64,000 nucleotides of DNA, taken from CAYFTL01 sp964346145 (lineage in GTDB: Bacteria; Bacillota; Clostridia; Christensenellales; Aristaeellaceae). Each line of letters opens with the position of its first letter. The stretch's first letter is position 1. Positions 1 through 8,065 of this stretch are shown here, piece by piece. The notes beneath the pieces are model-generated. The model did no database searches. It was not told where the DNA came from and saw only the letters and a program-made list of their open reading frames with translations. The position numbers and the translations under genes were made by a program. The stretch is from assembly GCA_964346145.1 (NCBI GenBank), contig CAYFTL010000009.1:1-64000 (forward strand), read 5' to 3'.

Positions 1-1
1 A

Positions 2-49
2 GGTGGCCGCACGGTAGGCTCGGGCGTAGTCAGCAAGGTTATTGCATAA
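2..49 (+). CDS. tuf: Elongation factor Tu, C-terminal end (partial)
   Basis: Only the last 15 codons and the TAA stop lie in the window. They read GGRTVGSGVVSKVIA, the classic EF-Tu C-terminus (domain 3), which in the family follows an REGG motif. EF-Tu delivers aminoacyl-tRNA to the ribosome as a GTP complex. In Firmicutes tuf ends the str operon (rpsL-rpsG-fusA-tuf) directly before the S10 operon, which fits the position here. A terminator hairpin follows 15 nt later. The gene is cut by the window edge, not broken. Confidence 0.9.
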   Translation, partial: GGRTVGSGVVSKVIA

Positions 50-64
50 TCAATCAATTTTAGG

Positions 65-97
65 GATTGCGGCGATTTTTTCGCCGCAATCTTTAAA
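65..97 (+). terminator. Rho-independent terminator of tuf
   Basis: An 11-bp perfect stem (65-75 with 81-91, GATTGCGGCGA and its complement) encloses a five-T loop and is followed by a short, T-rich but imperfect tail. It lies between the tuf stop and the promoter of the S10 operon, so it separates the two transcription units. Confidence 0.75.
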
Positions 98-145
98 TTA
101 CGCAAACATTTAACATAAATAAGCAAACTTGTGGTGTGGCAGGGG

Positions 146-174
146 TTGAATTTACCGCTTGGGGCGGGTATAAT
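146..174 (+). promoter_or_regulatory. Sigma-A promoter of the S10 ribosomal operon
   Basis: A -35 box TTGAAT (146-151) and a perfect -10 box TATAAT (169-174) are separated by exactly 17 bp. Transcription would start near 181, giving a leader of about 200 nt before rpsJ. This is the best candidate for the main promoter of the 30-gene ribosomal block, because gaps inside the block are short. Confidence 0.85.
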
Positions 175-180
175 GAATAA

Positions 181-381
181 GTTGCGTCGAACGCAATTTT
201 TGTGCGCTTTTTTAAGAGACAAAAGTTGCGAGCAACACGGGATGAACCGAAAGGTTGCGGGCGATTTGCTCGGGGAATTTTCGGGGACCAGTCCGACAAT
301 CGGGCGACGGCTCATGCGCCGTCGAAAAAAGAATAAGGGCACGCCCGGGTGCGTGTGCATGAGTCTGAAGGAGGAGAAACA
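181..381 (+). promoter_or_regulatory. Leader of the S10 operon with a stem-loop
   Basis: This is about 200 nt of untranslated RNA. It contains a perfect 7-bp stem (305-311 with 318-324, CGACGGC, 6-nt loop) followed by an A-run, and further GC-rich pairing just before the rpsJ ribosome site. The hairpin has no T-run on this strand, so it is not a simple terminator. In other bacteria S10 operon leaders are targets of L4 autoregulation; whether this leader is one is inference. Confidence 0.4.
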
Positions 382-690
382 ATGGCAAATCAAAAAATTC
401 GTATCAAGCTGAAGGCTTACGAACACAACATCATCGACCAGTCGGCCGCGCGTATCGTAGAAACTGCAAAGCGCACCGGCGCGCGTGTGTCGGGACCGAT
501 TCCGCTGCCGACCAAACGCGAAGTGGTAACGATCTTGCGTTCGCCCCACGTTAACAAGGATTCGCGCGAGCAGTTCGAAATGCGGACCCACAAGCGTTTG
601 ATTGACATTTTAGATCCCACTCCCCGCACGGTGGATTCGCTGACCAAGCTGGATCTGCCCGCAGGCGTTGAGATCGAAATCAAGCTGTAA
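382..690 (+). CDS. rpsJ: 30S ribosomal protein S10
   Basis: S10 is a 30S head protein that also joins NusB in transcription antitermination. The 102-residue product has normal family length and begins MANQKIRIKLKAYEH, the typical S10 N-terminus. An upstream in-frame start at 349 would add 11 residues, but the strong GAAGGAGGAG ribosome site at 367-376 points to the ATG at 382. It is the first gene of the S10 operon, behind the promoter at 146-174. Confidence 0.97.
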   Translation: MANQKIRIKLKAYEHNIIDQSAARIVETAKRTGARVSGPIPLPTKREVVTILRSPHVNKDSREQFEMRTHKRLIDILDPTPRTVDSLTKLDLPAGVEIEIKL

Positions 691-719
691 GGCTGTTGCT
701 TTAATTAGGAGGTGCAACC

Positions 720-1367
720 ATGAAGAAGGCAATTCTCGGTAAAAAGATCGGTATGACTCAGGTCTTCCTGACGGACGGCCGCTTGGTACCGGTCACCGTA
801 GTGGAAGCCGGCCCTTGCACGGTGGTGCAAAAGAAAACGGTGGACACTGACGGTTATGAGGCTGTTCAAGTCGGTTTCGGCGAGCTCGCTCCTCAGCGTG
901 CCAAGAAACTGAAGAACAAACCCGAGCTAGGCCACTTCGAGAAATCGGGTGTAGAGGCTACCCGTTACCTGCGTGAACTGCGTCTGGATGACATCGCGCC
1001 CTACGAAGTTGGCTCTAAGATTACTTGCGACGTGTTTGAAGAAGGCGATCGCGTGGACGTAAGCGGTATCAGCAAAGGACACGGATTTACCGGTGCGATT
1101 TACCGCTGGAATTTGGGACGCGGACCCATGGCTCACGGTTCGAAATACCACCGTGGACAAGGCTCTTTGGGCTCCAGCGCCACCCCCGGCCGTGTGTTCA
1201 AAAACAAAAAAATGAGTGGACAGTACGGTAACGAAAAAGTGACCATCCAGAATCTTGAAGTCGTACGAGTGGAAGCCGATCGCAACCTTCTGCTGATCAA
1301 AGGCGCCGTCCCCGGTGCAGTGGGCAGCCTGCTCGTCGTCCGCGATTCGGTGAAGTCGTCGAAATAA
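720..1367 (+). CDS. rplC: 50S ribosomal protein L3
   Basis: L3 binds 23S rRNA near the peptidyl transferase centre and is an early assembly protein. The product has 215 residues, as usual, and starts MKKAILGKKIGMTQVF. The central loop has the conserved GHGFTGAIYRW and GPMAHGSKYHR stretches, with the glutamine that PrmB methylates in enterobacteria lying in the RGQGS segment. An AGGAGG site sits 7-8 nt upstream. Second gene of the S10 operon. Confidence 0.97.
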   Translation: MKKAILGKKIGMTQVFLTDGRLVPVTVVEAGPCTVVQKKTVDTDGYEAVQVGFGELAPQRAKKLKNKPELGHFEKSGVEATRYLRELRLDDIAPYEVGSKITCDVFEEGDRVDVSGISKGHGFTGAIYRWNLGRGPMAHGSKYHRGQGSLGSSATPGRVFKNKKMSGQYGNEKVTIQNLEVVRVEADRNLLLIKGAVPGAVGSLLVVRDSVKSSK

Positions 1368-1391
1368 GTTTTCTGGAAGGAGGACGAAACA

Positions 1392-2015
1392 ATGCCTAAG
1401 GTAGCAATTTTCAATATGCAAGGCGCAAATGTGGGCGAGATCGAACTTTCCGAGAACACATTCGGCGCTGAAGTAAACGAATCTGTGATGCATCAGGTAG
1501 TGCGCAGCCAGCTGGCCGCACAGCGCCAAGGCACACAATCTGCAAAAACACGCAGCGAAGTTCGCGGTGGCGGCCGCAAGATTTATCGCCAAAAAGGCAC
1601 CGGAAACGCGCGCCATCACTCCAACAGGGCGCCCCAGTTCCGTCACGGCGGTGTGGTGTTTGCTCCCAAACCCCGGGATTATAGTTTCTCTGTTCCGCGC
1701 AAAGTTCGTCGCTTGGCGATGAAGGGTGCGCTGACAAGCAAAGTCGTGGACAACGATTTGGTCGTGCTGGACAAGCTTGAGCTTTCCGAAGCCAAGACCC
1801 GCATCGTGGCTCAGATGCTCAAAGATCTGGGTGCCGACCGCAAGGCGCTGATCGTATTGCCCGGACGCGACGAAAAAGTGGTTCGCGCCGCAGCAAACCT
1901 GCAGGGCGTAAAGACCGCTTACGTGAACACGTTGAACGTACTCGACATCTTGAAATACGACAAATTCATCGTAACTCAAGAGGCTGTGAAAATGGTCGAG
2001 GAGGTGTACATCTAA
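1392..2015 (+). CDS. rplD: 50S ribosomal protein L4
   Basis: L4 lines the peptide exit tunnel and in many bacteria represses its own S10 operon. The 207-residue product carries the tunnel loop signature (GGGRKIYRQKGTGNARHHS). Its stop codon overlaps the rplW start by one base (TAATG), which indicates translational coupling. If the leader at 181-381 is regulatory, L4 is the expected ligand; that is inference from other species. Confidence 0.97.
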   Translation: MPKVAIFNMQGANVGEIELSENTFGAEVNESVMHQVVRSQLAAQRQGTQSAKTRSEVRGGGRKIYRQKGTGNARHHSNRAPQFRHGGVVFAPKPRDYSFSVPRKVRRLAMKGALTSKVVDNDLVVLDKLELSEAKTRIVAQMLKDLGADRKALIVLPGRDEKVVRAAANLQGVKTAYVNTLNVLDILKYDKFIVTQEAVKMVEEVYI

Positions 2016-2308
2016 TGAAGGATCCTCACGATATCATCATTCGTCCGGTTCTTACTGAAAAGAGCTACGACAATATGGCCAATAGACAGTACGCCTTTGA
2101 GGTGGCTATCAAGGCCGGAAAAAGCGAAATCAAAAAAGCCATTGAGGCAATCTTCGGAGTGGAAGTCAAGAGCGTAAACACGATGCGCACCATGGGCAAG
2201 ATGAAACGCCAGGGCCGCACTCAAGGCCGCACCCCCGAAGTTAAAAAGGCTTACATCACACTGACGGAAGGCTCCAAGTCCATCGAGTTCTTCGAGGGAA
2301 TGGCGTAG
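2015..2308 (+). CDS. rplW: 50S ribosomal protein L23
   Basis: L23 sits at the tunnel exit and docks trigger factor and the signal recognition particle. The product has 97 residues and the family motif PVLTEKSY near the N-terminus. The start overlaps the rplD stop by one base, with GAGGTG of the rplD end serving as ribosome site. Confidence 0.96.
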   Translation: MKDPHDIIIRPVLTEKSYDNMANRQYAFEVAIKAGKSEIKKAIEAIFGVEVKSVNTMRTMGKMKRQGRTQGRTPEVKKAYITLTEGSKSIEFFEGMA

Positions 2309-2329
2309 AGTAAGAGGAGGGAACACGCT

Positions 2330-3163
2330 ATGGGAATCCGAGTGTACAAACCGACCTCGCCTGCGCGGCGCTTTATGTCGGTTCTCACTTATGAAGAGAT
2401 CACCAAAAAAGAACCCGAACGCTCGTTGCTGACCACCTTGCCCTACAAGGCAGGTCGCAACCATCACGGAAAAATCACCGTGCGCCACAAGGGTGGCCGC
2501 GTTCGTCGCAAATACCGTATCATTGATTTTAAGCGCAATAAGGACAATGTGCCCGCAAAGGTAGCGTCTATTGAGTATGACCCGAACCGCACCTGCTTCA
2601 TTGCCTTGCTTAACTACGTGGACGGCGAAAAGCGTTACATCCTAGCTCCCGAGGATTTGAAAGTGGGAGACACCGTAATGAGCGGTACCGAAGCCGACAT
2701 CAAACCCGGCAACTGCTTGCCCATTGCCAACATCCCGTTGGGAACTTTGATTCACAACATTGAAATCAAGCCCGGCAAAGGCGGACAAATGGTTCGCGCA
2801 GCCGGTGTTGCAGCTCAGCTGATGGCCAAGGAAGGCTCTCACGCACAGGTGCGCTTGCCTTCAGGCGAAGTGCGCAAAGTGTTGATGCAAGCCCGGGCCA
2901 CGGTCGGCGTTGTGGGCAACCACGACCACGAGAACGTGCGCATCGGTAAAGCCGGTCGTTCGCGCCACATGGGTATTCGCCCGGGCGTTCGCGGTGTGGT
3001 TATGAACCCCAACGATCACCCGCACGGCGGCGGCGAGGGCAAATCCCCCGTGGGTATGCCCGCACCCATGTCCCCGTGGGGCAAGCCCACTCAGGGCGTT
3101 ATCACGCGCAAGCGCAACAAATACTCTGACAACATGATCGTTAAGAGAGCCGGTAAGAAATAG
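2330..3163 (+). CDS. rplB: 50S ribosomal protein L2
   Basis: L2 is an essential 23S rRNA-binding protein close to the peptidyl transferase centre. The product has 277 residues, the normal size. It has the N-terminal KPTSPARR start, the GRVRRKYR segment, and the C-terminal MNPNDHPHGGGEG loop that holds the conserved functional histidine. GAGGAGGGA precedes the ATG. Confidence 0.98.
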   Translation: MGIRVYKPTSPARRFMSVLTYEEITKKEPERSLLTTLPYKAGRNHHGKITVRHKGGRVRRKYRIIDFKRNKDNVPAKVASIEYDPNRTCFIALLNYVDGEKRYILAPEDLKVGDTVMSGTEADIKPGNCLPIANIPLGTLIHNIEIKPGKGGQMVRAAGVAAQLMAKEGSHAQVRLPSGEVRKVLMQARATVGVVGNHDHENVRIGKAGRSRHMGIRPGVRGVVMNPNDHPHGGGEGKSPVGMPAPMSPWGKPTQGVITRKRNKYSDNMIVKRAGKK

Positions 3164-3196
3164 CCGGTAACGCCTAGGAAGGAGGCTCCCTCATCA

Positions 3197-3478
3197 ATGA
3201 GCAGATCTGTTAAAAAAGGACCCTTTATTCAAGAAGCGCTGCTGAAACGGGTTGAAGCCATGAATGCCAGCGGCGAGAAAAAAGTTATAAAGACATGGTC
3301 GCGCGCATCCACGGTTTTCCCCCAGTTTGTAGGGCACACCGTTGCCGTGCATGACGGCCGCAAACACGTGCCGGTATACGTTACAGAAGATATGGTTGGA
3401 CACAAGTTCGGAGAGTTTGCTCCCACCCGTACCTTCCGCGGTCACGCCGGCAGTGAGAAGGCATCAGGCCGCAGATAA
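3197..3478 (+). CDS. rpsS: 30S ribosomal protein S19
   Basis: S19 is a 30S head protein that contacts S13 and the A-site tRNA region. The 93-residue product begins MSRSVKKGPF and contains the conserved WSRASTVFPQFVGHTVAVHDG block and the C-terminal GEFAPTRTFRGH motif. AGGAGG lies upstream; rplV follows 18 nt downstream. Confidence 0.97.
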   Translation: MSRSVKKGPFIQEALLKRVEAMNASGEKKVIKTWSRASTVFPQFVGHTVAVHDGRKHVPVYVTEDMVGHKFGEFAPTRTFRGHAGSEKASGRR

Positions 3479-3496
3479 GGGAAGGAGTGAGATGAA

Positions 3497-3883
3497 ATGG
3501 CAACCCGTATAGTAGAAAAGGCACAGGCTCGCAGCGAGAAAGCTGACAAGCGCCCGCGTGCTGTCGCCCGGTACATTCGCATTTCTTCCCGAAAGGTAAA
3601 GATTGTGATTGACCTGATTCGCGGCAAAAACGTGAACGACGCGCTGGCAATCCTGATGAACACCCCCAAGAGTGCCGCTCCCGTTGTGGAAAAGCTCCTC
3701 AATTCGGCCATCGCCAACGCTGAAAACAATTTGAACATGGATCGCGATTCGCTGTATGTGGCGGAGGTTTTTGCGGATCAGGGTCCCACTCTGAAACGGT
3801 ATTGGCCCCGCTCCCATGGACGCGCGGACGTTATCTTGAAGAGAACCAGCCATATTACCATCGTGCTTGATCAGGCGAAGTAA
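3497..3883 (+). CDS. rplV: 50S ribosomal protein L22
   Basis: L22 spans the large subunit, and its beta-hairpin lines the exit tunnel constriction. The product has 128 residues, with about 15 more than the shortest family members at the N-terminus, ahead of the conserved ARYIRISSRKVK segment. The hairpin carries GPTLKRYWPRSHGRAD, the usual position of macrolide-resistance changes; nothing aberrant is visible there. Confidence 0.96.
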   Translation: MATRIVEKAQARSEKADKRPRAVARYIRISSRKVKIVIDLIRGKNVNDALAILMNTPKSAAPVVEKLLNSAIANAENNLNMDRDSLYVAEVFADQGPTLKRYWPRSHGRADVILKRTSHITIVLDQAK

Positions 3884-3900
3884 GGCAAGGAGGAGAACAG

Positions 3901-4587
3901 ATGGGCCAGAAAGTTAATCCCCACGGCGCACGCGTTGGTGTGATCTTCGACTGGAGCACCAAGTGGTATGCCGACAAAAAGGATTTTTCCGACAATCTGG
4001 TGGAAGACTATAATTTGCGCAAAATGCTCAAGGAAAGACACTACCAAGCTGGTGTTTCCAAGATTGACATTGCGCGTTCCGCCAACAGAATTACAGTAAC
4101 CATTCACACGGCAAAACCCGGCATTTTGATTGGCCGCGGTGGCGCAGGTGTGGAAGCGATTAAAAAATCGGTGGAGCAGTTCACCGGCAAAGCAGCCAAC
4201 ATTAACGTTATCGAGATTAAATTCCCCGATGCCGACGCTCAGCTGGTAGCTGAGAACATTGCCCAGCAGTTGGAAAAACGTATTTCCTTCCGCCGCGCGA
4301 TGAAGCAGGCAATGGGCCGCGCACAAAAAGCCGGCGCCAAAGGAATTAAAACTATGGTATCCGGCCGTTTGGGCGGTGCAGAAATTGCCCGCACCGAGGG
4401 CTACCATGAAGGCTCGATTCCGCTGCAAACCTTAAGGGCAAACATCGATTATGGTTTTGCTGAAGCCAATACGACCTACGGAAAGATTGGCGTAAAAATT
4501 TGGATTTACAAAGGCCAAGTGCTGCCCAGGGCGAAAGCCACAGTAGCTGCTCCGGCCGCTCCTAGGAAGACGGAAGGAGGGAAATAG
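3901..4587 (+). CDS. rpsC: 30S ribosomal protein S3
   Basis: S3 forms part of the mRNA entry channel and has helicase-like activity on incoming mRNA. The 228-residue product shows the N-terminal MGQKVNPHGARVG start, a type II KH domain with GRGG at about residues 78-81, and the C-terminal WIYKGQVLP strand. An alanine/proline-rich tail follows. AAGGAGG precedes the ATG. Confidence 0.97.
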   Translation: MGQKVNPHGARVGVIFDWSTKWYADKKDFSDNLVEDYNLRKMLKERHYQAGVSKIDIARSANRITVTIHTAKPGILIGRGGAGVEAIKKSVEQFTGKAANINVIEIKFPDADAQLVAENIAQQLEKRISFRRAMKQAMGRAQKAGAKGIKTMVSGRLGGAEIARTEGYHEGSIPLQTLRANIDYGFAEANTTYGKIGVKIWIYKGQVLPRAKATVAAPAAPRKTEGGK

Positions 4588-4589
4588 TC

Positions 4590-5024
4590 ATGCTAATGCC
4601 CAAGAGAGTCAAGCGCCGCAAAGTGATGCGCGGTCGCATGAAAGGCAAGGCCATGCGCGGCAATTTCCTTGCATACGGTGATTACGGCATTGTGGCCACA
4701 CAGCCTGGCTGGATCACCTCTAACCAGATTGAGTCTGCGCGTATTGCCATGACGCGTTTTATTCGCCGCGGCGGTAAAGTTTGGATCAAAATATTCCCGG
4801 ACAAGCCCGTAACCAGCAAACCGGCAGAAACCCGAATGGGATCCGGTAAAGGTTCGCCCGAATACTGGGTAGCAGTGGTAAAACCCGGCCGTGTGTTGTT
4901 TGAAATGAGTGGCGTTTCTGAAGAAGTGGCTCGTGAAGCCCTTCGCTTGGCCTCGCACAAATTGCCCATTAAGAGCAAGTTTATCAAGCGAGAGAACGAC
5001 GAATCGGGTGGTGACGAGCAATGA
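4590..5024 (+). CDS. rplP: 50S ribosomal protein L16
   Basis: L16 helps position A-site tRNA and organises the central protuberance. The 144-residue product starts MLMPKRVKRRK. The ATG at 4590 lies 9 nt after AGGAGG (4575-4580), while a second ATG at 4596 would be 15 nt away, so the first is preferred. The conserved GYYGIVA-like GDYGIVA and GSGKGSPEYWVAVV segments are present. The end overlaps rpmC by 4 nt (ATGA). Confidence 0.97.
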   Translation: MLMPKRVKRRKVMRGRMKGKAMRGNFLAYGDYGIVATQPGWITSNQIESARIAMTRFIRRGGKVWIKIFPDKPVTSKPAETRMGSGKGSPEYWVAVVKPGRVLFEMSGVSEEVAREALRLASHKLPIKSKFIKRENDESGGDEQ

Positions 5025-5230
5025 AAACCAAGGAATTCAAGGAATTGATGAACAAAACCACCGAAGAGCTCAACACCGATCTGAAAAACAGAAAGGGCGA
5101 GCTGTTCAACCTGCGCTTCCAGTTGGCCACGGGTCAGTTACAGAACACCGCGGCAATCCGTGAGTGTAAGCGCGATATAGCCCGTGTAAAAACCATTATT
5201 CGCCAGCGCGAAATTAGTGCGCAGGCATGA
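5021..5230 (+). CDS. rpmC: 50S ribosomal protein L29
   Basis: L29 is a small helical protein at the tunnel exit next to L23. The 69-residue product has the family pattern of two helices with LFNLRFQLATGQL and the C-terminal RDIARVKTI segment. It overlaps rplP by 4 nt, so its translation is probably coupled to that of L16. Confidence 0.96.
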   Translation: MKTKEFKELMNKTTEELNTDLKNRKGELFNLRFQLATGQLQNTAAIRECKRDIARVKTIIRQREISAQA

Positions 5231-5256
5231 CGAAGCGAAAGGAGGCTGCCTAAACC

Positions 5257-5517
5257 ATGGCCGAAGAAAGAGGCATTCGCAAAACCCGTGTAGGAATCGT
5301 CGTGTCTGACAAGATGGACAAAACCATCGTCGTGGCGATTCGCAGGCGCGTTAAACATCCCTTATACGGAAAAATTTTGAATAAGACCGATAAATTAAAG
5401 GTTCATGATGAAAATAATGAGTGCGGCATTGGCGACAGAGTCCGCGTGATGGAAACCCGGCCGCTATCCAAGGATAAGCGTTGGCGTTTGGTGGAAGTCG
5501 TCGAAAAGGCGAAGTAA
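5257..5517 (+). CDS. rpsQ: 30S ribosomal protein S17
   Basis: S17 is an OB-fold protein binding 16S rRNA helices 7 and 11. The 86-residue product has the KTRVGIVVSDKMDKTIVV opening and the CGIGDRVRVMETRPLSKDKRW signature spread over its second half. AAAGGAGG lies upstream. It closes the S10 part of the superoperon before rplN. Confidence 0.97.
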   Translation: MAEERGIRKTRVGIVVSDKMDKTIVVAIRRRVKHPLYGKILNKTDKLKVHDENNECGIGDRVRVMETRPLSKDKRWRLVEVVEKAK

Positions 5518-5550
5518 GCCTACGCACGTGAGCAAGGAGGGAATCACTCA

Positions 5551-5919
5551 ATGATTCAGCCGCAAACCCGTTTGAAAGTCGCCGATAATTCCGGCGCTAA
5601 AGAAATTATGTGTTTTCGCGTAACCGGCGGTTCTTTCCGGCGCGATGCTCGCGTAGGCGACATCATCATCGCATCGGTTAAAGCAGTCGCTCCCGGGAGC
5701 GCAATTAAGAAGGGCGACATTGTAAAGGCGGTTATCGTGCGCATGCGCAAACAATACCGCCGTCCCGACGGATCTTACATCCGTTTTGACGACAATGCTG
5801 CCGTGATCATCAACGACGCCAAACAGCCCCGTGGCACCCGCATTTTCGGGCCGGTCGCGCGCGAGCTTCGCGAAAAAGATTTCATGAAGATTGTTTCGCT
5901 GGCGCCCGAAGTGCTGTAG
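5551..5919 (+). CDS. rplN: 50S ribosomal protein L14
   Basis: L14 lies at the subunit interface, forms bridge B5/B8 and binds the silencing factor RsfS. The 122-residue product begins MIQPQTRLKVADNSGAKE and ends FMKIVSLAPEVL, both diagnostic. AAGGAGG precedes the ATG. It is the first gene of the spc section, but no separate promoter was recognised in the 33-nt gap. Confidence 0.98.
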   Translation: MIQPQTRLKVADNSGAKEIMCFRVTGGSFRRDARVGDIIIASVKAVAPGSAIKKGDIVKAVIVRMRKQYRRPDGSYIRFDDNAAVIINDAKQPRGTRIFGPVARELREKDFMKIVSLAPEVL

Positions 5920-5933
5920 TGGAGGTGAACGCA

Positions 5934-6284
5934 GTGAGCACACCAAAGATGAGAATTAAGGTCAAAGACACCGTAGTGGTAACCGTTGGCCGCAAAGGTG
6001 AAGATGGAAACAAAGGCAAACAGGGCAAAGTAATCCGCGCGTTCCCCAAAGAGGGCAAGATCATTGTTGAAGGCGTTGCCATGGTGAAACGTCACCAGAA
6101 GCCGCGCGCACAAGGCATGCCCGGTGGCATCATTGAAAAGGAATCGGCAATCCCGGTTTCCAACGTGATGCTGGTTTGTAAGGAATGCAAAAAGCCCACC
6201 CGCGTAGGCTATAAGTTCCAAGACAATGGCAAGAAAGTACGCGTGTGTAAGAACAAAGGATGCGGCGCTGTTATCGATAACTAA
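5934..6284 (+). CDS. rplX: 50S ribosomal protein L24, zinc-ribbon form
   Basis: L24 nucleates 50S assembly. The N-terminal half is a KOW domain (KDTVVVTVGRKGEDGNKGKQG region). The C-terminal half holds a four-cysteine pattern, CKEC and CKNKGC, indicating a zinc-binding (C+) version. The GTG at 5934 is chosen because GGAGGT (5921-5926) sits 7 nt before it; an in-frame GTG at 5919 lies upstream of that site and overlaps the rplN stop. The product has 116 residues. Confidence 0.95.
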   Translation: MSTPKMRIKVKDTVVVTVGRKGEDGNKGKQGKVIRAFPKEGKIIVEGVAMVKRHQKPRAQGMPGGIIEKESAIPVSNVMLVCKECKKPTRVGYKFQDNGKKVRVCKNKGCGAVIDN

Positions 6285-6303
6285 TCGACAGGAGGAGACT
6301 ATC

Positions 6304-6846
6304 GTGCCAAGATTAAAAGATAAGTACGTTGCCGAAGTCATTCCTGCGCTGCAGCAGAAGTTCGGCTACAAGAACGTAAACCAAATCCCCAAACTAGAAA
6401 AAGTGGTTATCAATATCGGTTTGGGCGAATCCAAAGACAACCCCAAAGCCATGGAAAATGCGGTGAACGAGCTGAGCATTATTTCGGGTCAGAAGCCACT
6501 GATTACCAAGGCTAAGAAATCGATCGCCAACTTTAAAGTACGCGAAGGCATGAACGTTGGAACTAAAGTGACTCTGCGCGGCGATCGCATGTATGAATTT
6601 GTGGATAAGCTGGTGAGCATCAACCTTCCTCGTGTGCGCGACTTTCGCGGCGTTTCCAACAAGGCATTTGATGGCCGTGGCAACTACGCGCTCGGCGTTC
6701 GTGAGCAGCTGATTTTTCCGGAGATCAACTATGATCAGGTGGATAAAATCCGTGGTATGGAGATGATCTTCGTCACTTCTGCCAAGACTGACGAAGAAGC
6801 CAAAGAGCTGTTGAGTTTGTTGGGCATGCCGTTCGCTCATGCATAA
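6304..6846 (+). CDS. rplE: 50S ribosomal protein L5
   Basis: L5 binds 5S rRNA and contacts P-site tRNA and S13. An open frame extends upstream into rplX, but the GTG at 6304 with GGAGGAG 8-9 nt before it gives the standard 180-residue protein starting VPRLKDKY. The conserved QKPLITKAKKSIANFKVREG and GRGNYALGVREQLIFPEI segments are present. Confidence 0.97.
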   Translation: MPRLKDKYVAEVIPALQQKFGYKNVNQIPKLEKVVINIGLGESKDNPKAMENAVNELSIISGQKPLITKAKKSIANFKVREGMNVGTKVTLRGDRMYEFVDKLVSINLPRVRDFRGVSNKAFDGRGNYALGVREQLIFPEINYDQVDKIRGMEMIFVTSAKTDEEAKELLSLLGMPFAHA

Positions 6847-6864
6847 AGAAGGAGGATACGCAAC

Positions 6865-7050
6865 GTGGCAAAGACAAGTTTAAAAGTCAAGCAGACGAGA
6901 ACCCCTAAGTTCTCCACACGCGCTTACACCCGCTGCCGCATCTGCGGACGCCCCCACTCAGTTTTGAGGAAATATGGCGTATGCCGCATTTGTTTCCGCG
7001 AGCTGGCTTATAAAGGCCAGATTCCCGGTGTAAGAAAGGCTAGCTGGTAA
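6865..7050 (+). CDS. rpsN: 30S ribosomal protein S14, zinc type
   Basis: S14 is a 30S head protein. The short 61-residue form with two CxxC motifs (CRICGRPH and CRICFREL) is the zinc-binding C+ class. It starts with GTG at 6865 after AAGGAGG. A zinc-free paralogue is often kept elsewhere under Zur control; none is in this window. Confidence 0.97.
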   Translation: MAKTSLKVKQTRTPKFSTRAYTRCRICGRPHSVLRKYGVCRICFRELAYKGQIPGVRKASW

Positions 7051-7079
7051 GCTGGGAAAACACGGAAGGAGGTTACACA

Positions 7080-7478
7080 ATGGTCGTGAATGATCCTATT
7101 GCAGATATGCTCACTCGCATTCGAAATGCCCTGATCGTTAAACACGATTCCATTACCCTGCCCGCTTCGAATACCAAGAAGGCGGTTGCTAAAATCCTGT
7201 TGGATGAAGGGTATATCAAGAGTATTGATTTTGTTGACGATGGACTGCAGGGACAGATCAAAATTGTTTTGAAATATACTCAGGAAAAACAGTCGGTAAT
7301 CACTGGGCTAAAGCGCATTTCCAAACCTGGTTTGCGCGTCTATGCCAAGAAAGATGCCATCCCCAAAGTGCTTGGTGGATTGGGTATCGCGATTCTTTCT
7401 ACTTCCAACGGCCTTATGACCGATAGGGAAGCTCGTTCGCAGGGTGTAGGCGGAGAAGTAATGGCCTACGTTTGGTAA
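7080..7478 (+). CDS. rpsH: 30S ribosomal protein S8
   Basis: S8 binds the 16S central domain and in E. coli also represses the spc operon. The 132-residue product opens NDPIADMLTRIRNA and ends with the diagnostic GLGIAILSTSNGLMTDREARSQGVGGE region. GAAGGAGG precedes the ATG. Confidence 0.97.
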   Translation: MVVNDPIADMLTRIRNALIVKHDSITLPASNTKKAVAKILLDEGYIKSIDFVDDGLQGQIKIVLKYTQEKQSVITGLKRISKPGLRVYAKKDAIPKVLGGLGIAILSTSNGLMTDREARSQGVGGEVMAYVW

Positions 7479-7507
7479 ACATCAAGCACAGTCTGGAGGT
7501 GCAACAC

Positions 7508-8047
7508 ATGTCTCGAATCGGAAAACTTCCGATCAATGTGCCCAGCGGCGTGACGGTTACCGTTGCGGATGACAACACGGTGAGCGTAAAAGGCCCCAAA
7601 GGTACGTTGAGCGAGAAGGTCCATAGTGATATTAAAGTTACCCAGGAGGGCAACGAGTTGCTCGTTACCCGTCCGTCTGACAGCAAGCCCCATCGTTCGA
7701 TGCACGGCTTGTACCGTTCTTTGGTCTACAACATGGTGGTTGGAGTTACCGAAGGTTATCAAAAGCTGCTTTTGATGGAGGGCGTAGGCTATAATGCCAA
7801 AGTCGCCGGCAACGAACTGACGTTGAACGTTGGTTTTAGCCATCCAGTAAAGTTTACGGCCCCCGAGAGCATCACCTTTGAAACCCCCGCAGCTACCCAA
7901 ATCGTAGTCAAGGGCATCAACAAACAGTTGGTTGGCGCAATTGCCGCCGACATCCGCGCAGTACGCAAACCCGAACCTTATTTGGGCAAAGGCATTCGTT
8001 ATGACAACGAGCACATTCGCCGCAAAGAAGGCAAAACGGGCAAATAA
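7508..8047 (+). CDS. rplF: 50S ribosomal protein L6
   Basis: L6 lies near the sarcin-ricin loop and is needed for late 50S assembly. The ATG at 7508 follows GGAGGTG and gives the normal 179 residues, starting MSRIGKLPINVP; an upstream start at 7472 overlaps rpsH and lacks support. The C-terminal PEPYLGKGIRY motif is present. Confidence 0.97.
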   Translation: MSRIGKLPINVPSGVTVTVADDNTVSVKGPKGTLSEKVHSDIKVTQEGNELLVTRPSDSKPHRSMHGLYRSLVYNMVVGVTEGYQKLLLMEGVGYNAKVAGNELTLNVGFSHPVKFTAPESITFETPAATQIVVKGINKQLVGAIAADIRAVRKPEPYLGKGIRYDNEHIRRKEGKTGK

Positions 8048-8065
8048 GAAAGGGAGTGAGCGCAA

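Noticed and set aside
927..1979. 350-codon open frame on - across rplC/rplD
   Set aside because: It is antisense to two clear ribosomal protein genes, has no ribosome site and no recognisable domain; codon bias of the real genes explains the open frame.
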